A stretch of DNA of 64,000 nt from Pseudoduganella umbonata (lineage in GTDB: Bacteria; Pseudomonadota; Gammaproteobacteria; Burkholderiales; Burkholderiaceae_D): positions 1 through 64,000 of the forward strand of contig NZ_JACHXS010000016.1 of assembly GCF_014192225.1 (NCBI RefSeq), given 5' to 3'. This document shows positions 7,985 to 16,453 of the stretch, one piece after another. Every line of letters starts with the position of its first letter. Positions within the stretch are counted from its first letter, which is position 1. The notes beneath the pieces were generated by a model that was not told the DNA's origin, did not search any database, and was given only the letters and a program-made list of their open reading frames with translations. The position numbers were made by a program, and so were the translations under genes.

Positions 7985-9190
7985 ATGGATGGAACTAGTT
8001 TGAACGCTGTCTTGGACTTCCTGACGCATGGCATCACCGGTCTGTCGAACTGGCAAACCGTTCTCTATACGCTGATCGTCACCCACATTACGATCGCGGC
8101 CGTCACGATCTATCTGCACCGCCACCAGGCGCACCGCGCGCTGGAGCTGCACGCGATCCCGAGCCACTTCTTCCGTTTCTGGCTGTGGCTGACCACGGGC
8201 CAGGTCACGAAGGAATGGGCAGCGGTCCACCGCAAGCACCATGCCAAGTGCGATACCGAGGAAGATCCGCACAGCCCCGTGACCCGCGGCATCAAAAAAG
8301 TTTTCTGGGAAGGCGCCGAGCTGTACCGCGCTGAAACGAAAAACAAGGAAACGCTCGACAAGTACGGCCATGGCACGCCGGACGACTGGATGGAGCGCAA
8401 CCTGTACACGAAATACAGCTGGCAGGGCGTGGCGCTGCTGCTGATCCTGAACGTCATGCTGTTCGGTGCCAAGGGCCTGACCGTGTGGGCCGTGCAGATG
8501 CTGTGGATTCCCATCACCGCCGCCGGCATCATCAACGGCATCGGCCACTACTGGGGCTACCGCAACTTCGACTGCTCGGATGCTGCCACCAACATCATTC
8601 CTTGGGGCATCATCATCGGCGGCGAAGAGCTGCACAACAACCACCATACGTATGCGACGTCGGCCAAGCTGTCGTCCAAGTGGTATGAGTTCGACATCGG
8701 CTGGGGCTATATCCGCATGATGGAAATGGTCGGCCTAGCAAAAGTGAAGAAGCTTCCGCCGAAGCCCAAGTTCGCTGCCGCCAAGCTGCAGGCCGACATC
8801 GAAACGCTGCAGGCCGTGATCGCCAACCGCTACGACGTGATGGCCAAGTACGCCAAGTCGGTCAAGCATGCTTGGGACGAGGAAGTGGAGCACCTGAAGC
8901 ACAAGGCGCAGCTGGAATCGGGCGTGCTGAAATCTGCCCGCAAGGCCATGCAGCGCGAACCGGCGAAGCTGGAAGCGGTGCAAAAGGCGCATCTGACCGA
9001 GCTGTTCCAGCACAGCAAGGCGCTGGAAACGATGCACAATATGCGCGTCGAACTGGGCGTGATCTGGGAACGCTCGCACTTCACCCGTGAGGAGCTGGTC
9101 CACAAGCTGCAGGACTGGTGCCAGCGCGCCGAGGCGTCCGGCATCAAGGCACTGCAGGACTTCTCGCTGCGGCTGCGCAGCTACGCTTGA
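7985..9190 (+). CDS. Delta-9-type acyl-CoA/lipid fatty-acid desaturase
   Basis: 401 residues. Membrane di-iron desaturase introducing a cis double bond into fatty acyl chains. Three histidine boxes are present: HRHQAH (45-50), HRKHH (82-86) and HNNHH (about 218). Hydrophobic segments lie between them. After about residue 255 comes a long charged helical extension (to 401) likely to form a coiled coil, beyond the catalytic core. Start is the ATG at 7985. The gene is monocistronic with its own terminator. Confidence 0.93.
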   Translation: MDGTSLNAVLDFLTHGITGLSNWQTVLYTLIVTHITIAAVTIYLHRHQAHRALELHAIPSHFFRFWLWLTTGQVTKEWAAVHRKHHAKCDTEEDPHSPVTRGIKKVFWEGAELYRAETKNKETLDKYGHGTPDDWMERNLYTKYSWQGVALLLILNVMLFGAKGLTVWAVQMLWIPITAAGIINGIGHYWGYRNFDCSDAATNIIPWGIIIGGEELHNNHHTYATSAKLSSKWYEFDIGWGYIRMMEMVGLAKVKKLPPKPKFAAAKLQADIETLQAVIANRYDVMAKYAKSVKHAWDEEVEHLKHKAQLESGVLKSARKAMQREPAKLEAVQKAHLTELFQHSKALETMHNMRVELGVIWERSHFTREELVHKLQDWCQRAEASGIKALQDFSLRLRSYA

Positions 9191-9207
9191 TCTGACAGCA
9201 CTTCATG

Positions 9208-9231
9208 AAACGGCCCTTTGGGGCCGTTTTT
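9208..9231 (+). terminator. Rho-independent terminator of desaturase gene
   Basis: AAACGGCCC and GGGCCGTTT pair across a TTTG loop. The hairpin is followed by TTTTTATTT and lies 18 bp after the desaturase stop. Confidence 0.9.
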
Positions 9232-9244
9232 ATTTGCGCCCGTA

Positions 9245-9291
9245 AAACATTTCCTAAAACTGGGGTCTGACCCCGGTTTCAGGAAATGTTT
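9245..9291. repeat. Dispersed palindromic repeat (GGGGTCTGACCCC variant)
   Basis: A 47-bp nested dyad. The outer arms AAACATTTCCT (9245-9255) and AGGAAATGTTT (9281-9291) enclose an inner palindrome AAACTGGGGTC / GACCCCGGTTT. It belongs to the same family as the elements at 16.5, 25.4, 32.1 and 45.8 kb. There is no coding capacity. Confidence 0.85.
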
Positions 9292-9446
9292 CTGGACCCG
9301 GGACAGTCCCCCTGAGAGGGACTGTCCCCGCGGAGGGGACAGTCCCCATGAGTTTTACAACAGTCCAAGTCTGGACCCGGGACAGTCCCCCTGAGAGGGA
9401 CTGTCCCCGCGGAGGGGACAGTCCCCATGAGTTTTACAACAGTCCA
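9291..9446. repeat. Two tandem 77-bp copies with GGGACAGTCCC palindromes
   Basis: 9291-9367 and 9370-9446 are identical over 77 bp. Each begins TCTGGACCCGGGACAGTCCC and ends TTTTACAACAGTCCA, and contains three copies of the GGACAGTCCC/GGGACTGTCCC palindrome. The unit abuts the palindrome at 9245-9291 and lies between the convergent desaturase and rpmG genes. Confidence 0.92.
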
Positions 9447-9451
9447 GATGC

Positions 9452-9479
9452 AAAAAAGCCGCTCGAGAGCGGCTTTTTT
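9452..9479 (-). terminator. Terminator of rpmB-rpmG
   Basis: GCCGCTC and GAGCGGC pair across a two-base loop, flanked by A6 and T7, so the hairpin could work in both directions. It lies 17 bp past the rpmG stop on the minus strand. Confidence 0.9.
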
Positions 9480-9495
9480 ATTGGAGCAAGATCGA

Positions 9496-9663
9496 TTACT
9501 TGATCTTGGTTTCCTTGTACGTCACGTGCTTGCGTGCTTTGGGATCGAACTTCATGATCTCCATTTTGCCAGGCATCGTGCGCTTGTTCTTGGTCGTGGT
9601 GTAGAAGTGACCCGTGCCAGCGGTCGATTCCAGCTTGATTTTGTCGCGGCCAGTTTTTGCCAT
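9496..9663 (-). CDS. rpmG: Large ribosomal subunit protein bL33
   Basis: 55 residues reading MAKTGRDKIKLESTAGTGHF and ending in KETKIK. This is the usual length and N-terminus of betaproteobacterial L33. It lacks the zinc-binding CXXC pairs, so it is the C-minus form. It follows rpmB after 12 bp, the standard rpmBG operon. Confidence 0.95.
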   Translation of the reverse strand: MAKTGRDKIKLESTAGTGHFYTTTKNKRTMPGKMEIMKFDPKARKHVTYKETKIK

Positions 9664-9675
9664 GATAGCTCCCTA

Positions 9676-9912
9676 TTAGACTTTTTCGCCACGAGCGCGC
9701 ATGTCGGCCAGGACGGCGTCGATGCCGACCTTGTCGATCACGCGCAGACCGGCGTTGGACAGACGCAGGGAGACCCAGCGGTTTTCAGATTCAACGAAGA
9801 TGCGGCGGTTCTGCAGGTTCGGCAGGAAACGGCGCTTCGTCTTGTTGTTTGCATGGGAAACGTTGTTGCCGACCATCGGCTTCTTCCCAGTGACTTGGCA
9901 AACACGTGCCAT
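9676..9912 (-). CDS. rpmB: Large ribosomal subunit protein bL28
   Basis: 78 residues, full length. The N-terminus MARVCQVTGKKPMVGNNVSH and the central NLQNRRIFVESENRWVSLRLS are characteristic of L28. It is the first gene of the rpmB-rpmG operon; its promoter should lie in the 208 bp between it and radC. Confidence 0.97.
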   Translation of the reverse strand: MARVCQVTGKKPMVGNNVSHANNKTKRRFLPNLQNRRIFVESENRWVSLRLSNAGLRVIDKVGIDAVLADMRARGEKV

Positions 9913-10120
9913 GTTGCACTCCTTAAAATTACTTCCGAATTCGGAAAAACAGCAGTGTATCTAAAAAACTGAGCTTTTTCAATCACTTGGGAAAAACAAT
10001 TGTGTCATAAGATTCGAGAAAAATTTAACATTTGCGGGGGTAGATACTTCCGGATCTGCCTTCCTGCGCCGAAGTCCTTGATATCTAACGGTAAACGCCA
10101 AGCGGGTGGGGCGCGAATCG

Positions 10121-10795
10121 TTACATCTGGCCGTTTTCCGCGAACGAATGCACGCGATGTCCGGCCACAACGAAATGATCGAGGATGCGGATGTCGACCA
10201 GCGCCAGCGCCTGCACCAGCGCGCGTGTCAGCAGCAGGTCCGCTTCGCTGGGTTCCGGCGTGCCGGACGGATGGTTATGCGCCAGCATCACGCTGGCGGC
10301 GTTGCGGCTCAGCGCCTCGCGCACCACTTCCCGGGGATAGACACTGGTATGCGTCAGCGTGCCGCGAAACAGTTCGCGCGCCGCGATCAGCCGGTTGCGC
10401 ACGTCCAGGAACAGCACGTGGAACGATTCGTAGGGCCGGCCGGCCATCGCCAGGCGCAGGTACTGCTTGGCGGCCTGTGGCGAGCAGATCGATTCGCCGG
10501 ACAGCATTTCGTCGCTGATCGCGCGCCGCGCCAGTTCGATCACCGCATTCAGTTGCGCATACTTGGCCGGACCCAGGCCCGGCACGGCGGTGAAGTCCTT
10601 CAGGCTTGCGCGCAGCAGGGCATGCAGCGAGCCGAAGTGCCGGACCATGTCGCCGGCCAGTTCGACGGCATTCTTGCCGCGCATGCCCACGCGCAGGAAA
10701 ACGGCCAGCAGTTCCGCGTCGGACAAGGCCTGCGCGCCTTCGCGGATCAACCGTTCGCGCGGGCGCTGGTGCGCCGGCCAGTTCGAGATGCTCAT
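10121..10795 (-). CDS. radC: RadC/UPF0758 family JAB-domain protein
   Basis: 224 residues from the ATG at 10795 (MSISNWP), which has a strong GGGGAG ribosome site 7 bp upstream. An N-terminal helix-hairpin-helix region (PGLGPAKYAQL) precedes a JAB/MPN metalloprotease-like domain with HNHPSGTPEPSEAD near the C-terminus, which holds the His-His-Asp metal ligands. The family name derives from a historical repair phenotype. Its biochemical activity is not established. Confidence 0.92.
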   Translation of the reverse strand: MSISNWPAHQRPRERLIREGAQALSDAELLAVFLRVGMRGKNAVELAGDMVRHFGSLHALLRASLKDFTAVPGLGPAKYAQLNAVIELARRAISDEMLSGESICSPQAAKQYLRLAMAGRPYESFHVLFLDVRNRLIAARELFRGTLTHTSVYPREVVREALSRNAASVMLAHNHPSGTPEPSEADLLLTRALVQALALVDIRILDHFVVAGHRVHSFAENGQM

Positions 10796-10968
10796 GCTTT
10801 GACTCCCCTCGCTTGATCGGACGGCCATTATCCGGGCCGGCGCGCCGGGCCATACTGATATGGCGAAGACATGGGAAGACTTGTCGAGCAGGCCGCGCAG
10901 ACTCCTGGGGCCAAGCTGGCTTACAATACCGGTTTGCCCAGCTTATTGCCCGCAATCCGGGTCACATC

Positions 10969-11412
10969 ATGTCGAACGTCGTCACTCCTTCCGCGTATCT
11001 CACCCTGCATTACCGCCTGGCCCAGCTGGACGGTACCGACATCGTTTCCACCTTCGACGGCAATCCGGCCACGCTGATGCTCGGTTCCGGCCAGCTGGCG
11101 CCGGTGCTGGAAGAGTTGCTGCTCGGCCTGCCCGAAGGTACCCATAAAACCTTCGACCTGGAACCGGGCGTGGCCTTCGGCCCGCGCAACCCTGAATTGA
11201 TCCGCTCTGTCACGCGGGCCACGCTGGACGAGAATTCGGTGCCCGGCGCCGAGTACCGCGTGGGCGACCTGGTCGACTTCGCCGCACCGGGCGGCGGCCG
11301 CTTTTCCGGCATCCTGCGCGAATTGCATGACGATGCCGCCATCTTCGACTTCAATCACCCGCTGGCCGGCCAGCCGGTGCGCTTCGAAGTGAACCTGATT
11401 TCCGTCCTGTAG
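10969..11412 (+). CDS. fkpB: FKBP-type peptidyl-prolyl isomerase, SlpA type
   Basis: 147 residues from ATG 10969. The FKBP half-sites (LHYRLAQLDGT, MLGSGQLAPVLEELLLGL, then FDFNHPLAGQPVRFEVNLISV) enclose an insert-in-flap domain as in SlpA/FkpB. It is a cytoplasmic ribosome-associated prolyl isomerase and chaperone. In many proteobacteria this gene directly precedes ispH, as here (3-bp gap). A TACAAT box lies at 10922-10927, 41 bp upstream, without a clear -35. Confidence 0.93.
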   Translation: MSNVVTPSAYLTLHYRLAQLDGTDIVSTFDGNPATLMLGSGQLAPVLEELLLGLPEGTHKTFDLEPGVAFGPRNPELIRSVTRATLDENSVPGAEYRVGDLVDFAAPGGGRFSGILRELHDDAAIFDFNHPLAGQPVRFEVNLISVL

Positions 11413-11446
11413 CCGATGAACGAGCCGATGAACGAGCCGATGAGCG
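11411..11446. repeat. Three 12-bp units spanning the fkpB stop and ispH start
   Basis: AGCCGATGAACG occurs at 11411 and 11423, and AGCCGATGAGCG at 11435. The array overlaps the last two bases of fkpB and supplies three in-frame ATG codons (11416, 11428, 11440) ahead of the family-typical ispH start at 11452. Confidence 0.92.
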
Positions 11447-12384
11447 CCGCCATGCAAATTGATAAAGAAATCCTCCTGGCCCAGCCGCGCGGCTTTTGCG
11501 CGGGCGTCGACCGCGCGATCGAGATCGTCGAGCGCGCCCTGCAGCAGTTCGGCGCGCCGATCTACGTGCGGCACGAAATCGTGCACAACGCCTATGTCGT
11601 CGAAGACCTGCGCTCCAAGGGCGCGATCTTCATCGAAGACCTGGACGATGTCCCGGCCGGTAACACACTGGTGTTTTCCGCGCACGGCGTGTCGAAGGCG
11701 GTGCGCGCCGAGGCGGAAGCGCGCGGCCTGTCGATCTTCGACGCCACCTGCCCGCTGGTGACGAAGGTGCACGTGGAAGTGGCCAAGATGCGCAAGTCCG
11801 GCTGCGAGATCATCATGATCGGCCACGACGGCCACCCGGAAGTGGAAGGCACGATGGGCCAGGCCGAAGAGGGCATGCACCTGGTGGAAACCATCGACGA
11901 TGTCGCGAAACTGCAGGTCAGCAATCCAGAAAACCTGGCCTACGTTTCGCAGACCACGCTGTCGGTGGATGACACTGCCGAGATCATCGAAGCGCTGAAG
12001 GCGCGCTTCCCGGCCATCCAGGAACCGAAGAAGGGCGACATCTGCTATGCCACCACCAACCGCCAGGAAGCGGTGAAGTTCATGGCGCCGCAGGTGGAGG
12101 TCGTCGTCGTCGTGGGCAGCCCGAACAGCTCGAACTCGAACCGCCTGCGCGAAGTGGCCCGCAAGATGGGCACGCCGGCCTACATGGTGGACCGGGCGGA
12201 CCAGATCGACCCCGCCTGGCTCGACGGTCACCGGCGCATCGGCGTCACGGCCGGCGCCTCGGCGCCCGAAGTCCTGGTCCAGGCCGTCATCGACCGGCTG
12301 AAGGAGCTGGGTGCGAAGAGTGTCCGGCCGCTGGAAGGCGTGGAGGAGAACGTCACGTTCCCGCTGCCGAAGGGCCTGGTTTGA
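11416..12384 (+). CDS. ispH: 4-hydroxy-3-methylbut-2-enyl diphosphate reductase
   Basis: Up to 322 residues. This [4Fe-4S] enzyme makes IPP and DMAPP in the last step of the MEP isoprenoid pathway. The three cluster cysteines lie in RGFCAGVDRAIEI, ATCPLVTKVH and DICYATTNRQEA. NSSNSNRLREVA and TAGASAPE complete the active site. Four in-frame ATGs (11416, 11428, 11440, 11452) give N-termini MNEP, MNEP, MSAA and MQID. Only the last resembles the conserved family start, and none has a clear ribosome site, so translation probably couples to fkpB. Confidence 0.96.
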   Translation: MNEPMNEPMSAAMQIDKEILLAQPRGFCAGVDRAIEIVERALQQFGAPIYVRHEIVHNAYVVEDLRSKGAIFIEDLDDVPAGNTLVFSAHGVSKAVRAEAEARGLSIFDATCPLVTKVHVEVAKMRKSGCEIIMIGHDGHPEVEGTMGQAEEGMHLVETIDDVAKLQVSNPENLAYVSQTTLSVDDTAEIIEALKARFPAIQEPKKGDICYATTNRQEAVKFMAPQVEVVVVVGSPNSSNSNRLREVARKMGTPAYMVDRADQIDPAWLDGHRRIGVTAGASAPEVLVQAVIDRLKELGAKSVRPLEGVEENVTFPLPKGLV

Positions 12385-12733
12385 TCGTGTCGTGCATCCG
12401 GCATGTTATAAACTGAATATTGTTCAGCGTTGCCGCGATTTTTCCACGCGTAGTTTTCAGCCGGAATCGTTATGATGGCGGGAAAATCAGCATTCTTGCC
12501 GATCAGACTTCTTTTTAACCGGCTTCCGGGAGGCGTGCGGAAGTAGTAGGATGCAGGCCCGCATTGTGCGTCGATACGTACAATGACGGTAAAGGACAGC
12601 GGCGCCGGAAAGGCGCCATGCGGCGGCACTGCGGGGCTATCCTCCGGGTGCCGTTTTTGTTACGCGGCGGCAGGCGAAACACGTCCTGCCGGCGCATGAA
12701 TCGAGCCGATCACAAGGCCGGAACAGGGGAGCG
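12385..12733 (+). promoter_or_regulatory. Leader region of the liv operon with attenuator-like hairpins
   Basis: These 349 bp contain a TACAAT box (12579-12584), a GGCGCC-GGAAA-GGCGCC hairpin (12601-12617) and a longer imperfect hairpin (arms CGGCAC and GTGCCG, about 12624-12652) followed by TTTTTGTT. A short frame from ATG 12618, preceded by GGAAAGG, overlaps this hairpin and encodes MRRHCGAILRVPFLL. It runs on out of frame into livH. The layout resembles a transcription attenuator. Regulation is inferred, not shown. Confidence 0.4.
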
Positions 12734-13663
12734 ATGGATACCTTCATCCAACAAATTATCAATGGGCTCGTTCTGGGCAGCATGTATGCACTGGTAGCGC
12801 TGGGCTACACGATGGTGTACGGCGTGCTGAACCTGATTAACTTCGCCCATGGCGACGTGCTGATGATCGGCGCCATGATCGGCCTGACGATCCTGAATAT
12901 CCTCGGCGCCCATTTCCCTGAAATGAACGGCTGGCTGCAGCTGGGCATTGCGATCCTGGGCGCCATTCCCGGCTGCATCATCGTCAACGTGCTGATCGAA
13001 CGCATCGCCTACCGCCGCCTGCGCAACGCGCCGCGCCTGGCGCCGCTGATCACGGCGATCGGCATGTCGATCCTGCTGCAAACCTTCGCCATGATGATCT
13101 GGGGCCGCAACCCGCTGCCGTTCCCGCAACTGCTGCCGGCCGATCCGATCGCCGTCGGCGGCGCCGTCATCAGCGTCACGCAGGTGCTGCTGCTGGCCCT
13201 GGCCGCGCTGTCGATGTGCGGCCTGGTGCTGCTGGTCGAGAAAACCAAGATGGGCCGGGCGATGCGCGCCGTGGCGGAAAACCCGCGCGTGGCGGGCCTG
13301 ATGGGCGTCGACTCGAACCGCGTGATTGTCTACACGTTCGCGATCGGCGCCGCGCTGGCCGCCGTGGCGGGCGTGATGTGGGGTGCCAACTACGCTTCGA
13401 TCCAGTTCGCCATGGGCACGATTCCCGGCCTGAAGGCGTTCTGCGCCGCGGTGCTGGGCGGCATCGGCAACATCTACGGCGCGATGATCGGCGGTATCGT
13501 GCTGGGCATCATCGAAAGCCTGGGCGCCGGCTACATCGGCGACCTGACCGGTGGCTTCCTCGGCAGCCACTACCAGGACATCTTCGCCTTCATCGTGCTG
13601 ATCCTGGTGCTGACGGTGCGCCCGTCCGGCATCATGGGCGAACGCGTGGCCGACCGCGCTTAA
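12734..13663 (+). CDS. livH: Branched-chain amino acid ABC transporter permease LivH
   Basis: 309 residues with about eight hydrophobic segments. Typical LivH motifs are GLVLGSMYALVALGYTMVYG, INFAHGDV near the N-terminus, and GLKAFCAAVLGGIGN in the C-terminal half. It forms the inner-membrane channel with LivM for import of Leu/Ile/Val or related amides. A GGGGAG ribosome site lies 4 bp before the ATG. First gene of livHMGF. No periplasmic binding protein gene accompanies it. Confidence 0.95.
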   Translation: MDTFIQQIINGLVLGSMYALVALGYTMVYGVLNLINFAHGDVLMIGAMIGLTILNILGAHFPEMNGWLQLGIAILGAIPGCIIVNVLIERIAYRRLRNAPRLAPLITAIGMSILLQTFAMMIWGRNPLPFPQLLPADPIAVGGAVISVTQVLLLALAALSMCGLVLLVEKTKMGRAMRAVAENPRVAGLMGVDSNRVIVYTFAIGAALAAVAGVMWGANYASIQFAMGTIPGLKAFCAAVLGGIGNIYGAMIGGIVLGIIESLGAGYIGDLTGGFLGSHYQDIFAFIVLILVLTVRPSGIMGERVADRA

Positions 13664-13673
13664 GGAGTCCGAC

Positions 13674-14891
13674 ATGGCACTGCTCACTTTCGACACCTCG
13701 CGCGATCCGAAGAAGGCCTACACCAGCATGGCGCTGCTGCTGGCCGTAATGCTGGTCTTTCCGTTCATCGCCCAGAACTTCGGCAACTCGTGGGTACGCA
13801 TCGCCGACCTGGCGCTGCTGTACATCATGCTGGCACTGGGCCTGAACATCGTGGTCGGCTTTGCCGGCCTGCTGGACCTGGGCTATATCGCGTTCTATGC
13901 GGTGGGCGCCTACCTGACCGGCCTGCTGGCTTCGCCCCAGTTCGCCACGCTGCTCGAATCGGTCATCATGCTGCACCCGGCGTTCGGGGAAACGCTGGTG
14001 GCGATCCTCGGCGAGGAGATCCGCACCAACGGCATCCACCTGTCCGTGTGGTTCATCGTACCGCTCGCCGCGGCGCTGGCCGGGCTGTTCGGCGCCATCC
14101 TCGGCGCGCCCACGCTGAAGCTGCGCGGCGACTACCTGGCGATCGTCACGCTGGGCTTTGGCGAGATCATCCGGATCTTCATGAACAACCTGAACGATCC
14201 GATCAACTTCACCAACGGTCCGCAGGGCATCAACCTGATCGACCCGATCCGGGTATTCGGCGTGGACCTGGCCGGCGAGCAGGGCTCGGGCGCGATGGTC
14301 TCCATCGGCGCCTGGCAGCTCCCTTCCGTCAACGCCTACTACTTCCTGTTCCTGTTCCTGTGCATCGCCACGATCTTCATCACCGCGCGCCTGCAGCATT
14401 CGCGGCTGGGCCGCGCCTGGGTGGCGATCCGCGAAGATGAAATCGCCGCCAAGGCCATGGGCATCAACACGCGCAACGTCAAATTGCTGGCGTTCTCGAT
14501 GGGCGCCTCGTTCGGCGGCGTGGCCGGCGCCATGTTCGCCGCGTTCCAGGGCTTCGTGTCGCCGGAGTCGTTCTCGCTGACCGAATCGATCGCCGTGCTG
14601 GCGATGGTGGTGCTGGGCGGTATCGGCCACATTCCCGGCGTGGTGCTGGGCGGCCTGCTGCTGGCGGCGCTGCCGGAAGTGCTGCGCCATGTCGTCGAAC
14701 CGGTGCAGATGCAACTGTTCGGCAAGGTGCTGATCGAGGCGGAAGTGCTGCGCCAGCTGCTGTACGGCCTGGCACTGGTGCTGATCATGCTGGTCCGCCC
14801 GGCGGGGTTGTGGCCGTCACCGAAGCACGAGGATCGCCCGGACGGCGATTCCGATACCAAGGGCAAGGCGACCGGCGTCGTGGCAGCGTAA
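13674..14891 (+). CDS. livM: Branched-chain amino acid ABC transporter permease LivM
   Basis: 405 residues, polytopic. ALGLNIVVGFAGLLDLGYIAFYAVGAY and RLGRAWVAIREDEIAAKAMGIN are the LivM hallmarks. There is an insert of about 50 residues between the early helices (near residues 85-120), and the tail is a charged soluble stretch (DRPDGDSDTKGKAT). Partner of LivH, 10 bp downstream with ribosome site AAGGAG. Confidence 0.95.
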   Translation: MALLTFDTSRDPKKAYTSMALLLAVMLVFPFIAQNFGNSWVRIADLALLYIMLALGLNIVVGFAGLLDLGYIAFYAVGAYLTGLLASPQFATLLESVIMLHPAFGETLVAILGEEIRTNGIHLSVWFIVPLAAALAGLFGAILGAPTLKLRGDYLAIVTLGFGEIIRIFMNNLNDPINFTNGPQGINLIDPIRVFGVDLAGEQGSGAMVSIGAWQLPSVNAYYFLFLFLCIATIFITARLQHSRLGRAWVAIREDEIAAKAMGINTRNVKLLAFSMGASFGGVAGAMFAAFQGFVSPESFSLTESIAVLAMVVLGGIGHIPGVVLGGLLLAALPEVLRHVVEPVQMQLFGKVLIEAEVLRQLLYGLALVLIMLVRPAGLWPSPKHEDRPDGDSDTKGKATGVVAA

Positions 14892-14900
14892 GGAAAACAG

Positions 14901-15671
14901 ATGAGCGAAGAAGTCATCCTGAACATCCAGGGCGTCAATAAACGGTTCGGCGGGTTGCAGGCGCTGACGGACGTCCGCATCAACATCAAGCGCGGCCAGA
15001 TCTATGGCCTGATCGGCCCGAACGGCGCCGGCAAGACCACGTTCTTCAACGTGATCACCGGCCTGTACCAGCCCGATACGGGCACTTTCGAACTGGCCGG
15101 CAAGCCGTACTCGCCGTCCGCCCCCCATGCGGTGGCGAAGGCGGGCATTGCGCGCACATTCCAGAACATCCGCCTGTTCGGCGAAATGACGGCGCTGGAA
15201 AACGTGATGGTGGGGCGCCACGTGCGCACGCACCAGGGCGTGTTCGGCGCGGTCTTCCGCCACAAGGCCGCGCGCGACGAGGAAAAGGCGATCCGCATCC
15301 GCGCCCAGGAATTGCTCGATTTCGTCGGCATCGGCCAGTTCGCCAGCCGCACGTCGAAATACCTGTCGTACGGCGACCAGCGCCGCCTGGAAATCGCCCG
15401 CGCGCTGGCCACCGATCCGCAACTGCTGGCGCTGGACGAACCTGCCGCCGGCATGAACGCGACGGAAAAGCTGGCGCTGCGCGAGCTGCTCGTCAAGATC
15501 AAGGCCGAAGGCAAGACCGTGCTGCTGATCGAACACGACGTGAAGCTGATGATGGGCCTGTGCGACCGCATCAGCGTGCTCGAATACGGCAAGCTGATCG
15601 CCGAAGGCCTGCCACACGAAATACAAAGCAACCAGGCCGTCATCGACGCCTATCTGGGAGGGTCGCATTGA
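14901..15671 (+). CDS. livG: Branched-chain amino acid ABC transporter ATPase LivG
   Basis: 256 residues. Walker A GPNGAGKTT (39-47), signature YLSYGDQRRLEIARAL with the SYGDQ variant typical of LivG, Walker B LLALDEPAAGM, and H-loop LIEHDVKL. One of the two ATPase subunits energising LivHM. The stop overlaps the livF start (TGATG). Confidence 0.96.
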   Translation: MSEEVILNIQGVNKRFGGLQALTDVRINIKRGQIYGLIGPNGAGKTTFFNVITGLYQPDTGTFELAGKPYSPSAPHAVAKAGIARTFQNIRLFGEMTALENVMVGRHVRTHQGVFGAVFRHKAARDEEKAIRIRAQELLDFVGIGQFASRTSKYLSYGDQRRLEIARALATDPQLLALDEPAAGMNATEKLALRELLVKIKAEGKTVLLIEHDVKLMMGLCDRISVLEYGKLIAEGLPHEIQSNQAVIDAYLGGSH

Positions 15672-16429
15672 TGGTAGCAACCGATCTGGCCGCGGCGCAT
15701 CCGGCGGCCGCGAAGAATGTGCTGAAGATCGACGGCCTGCAGGTCGCCTACGGCGGCATCAAGGCTGTCAAGGGCATCGACCTGGAAGTGAACGAGGGCG
15801 AGCTGGTCACGCTGATCGGCGCGAACGGTGCCGGCAAGACCACCACGCTGAAGGCGATCACCGGCACGCTGCCGGCCTGCAAGGTGGAGGGCACGATTTC
15901 CTACCTGGGCCAGCCGCTGCGGGGCCTGCAGAGCTTCCAGCTGGTCGAAAAGAAGCTGGCGATGGTGCCGGAAGGGCGGGGCGTCTTCACGCGGATGACG
16001 ATCCTGGAAAACCTGATGATGGGCGCCTACACGCGGGACGACAAGGCCGGCATCGAGGCCGATATCGCCAAGTGGTTCGACATCTTCCCGCGCCTGAAGG
16101 AACGCGCCGGCCAGCTGGCCGGTACGCTGTCCGGCGGCGAGCAGCAGATGCTGGCGATGGCGCGCGCGCTGATGTGCCACCCGCACCTGCTGCTGCTGGA
16201 CGAGCCGTCGATGGGACTGTCGCCGATCATGGTCGACAAGATCTTCGAAGTGATCCGCGACGTCTCGCAGCAGGGCATCACGATCCTGCTGGTGGAGCAG
16301 AACGCCAAGCTGGCATTGCAGGCGGCCGACCGCGGCTACGTGATGGATTCCGGCGCGATCACGATGACCGGCAATGCCGACGACATGCTGCACGACCCGC
16401 GCGTCAAGGCCGCCTACCTGGGCGAATAA
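15671..16429 (+). CDS. livF: Branched-chain amino acid ABC transporter ATPase LivF
   Basis: 252 residues from the ATG overlapping the livG stop at 15671. Walker A GANGAGKTT (50-58), signature LSGGEQQMLAMARALM, Walker B LLLDEPSMGLSPIM, H-loop LVEQNAKLAL. The N-terminus has about 15 extra Ala-rich residues before the core. Last gene of the transporter operon; it ends in the palindromic repeat at 16.45 kb. Confidence 0.96.
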   Translation: MVATDLAAAHPAAAKNVLKIDGLQVAYGGIKAVKGIDLEVNEGELVTLIGANGAGKTTTLKAITGTLPACKVEGTISYLGQPLRGLQSFQLVEKKLAMVPEGRGVFTRMTILENLMMGAYTRDDKAGIEADIAKWFDIFPRLKERAGQLAGTLSGGEQQMLAMARALMCHPHLLLLDEPSMGLSPIMVDKIFEVIRDVSQQGITILLVEQNAKLALQAADRGYVMDSGAITMTGNADDMLHDPRVKAAYLGE

Positions 16430-16453
16430 TCCCCTGACAAAACCAGTGACAAC

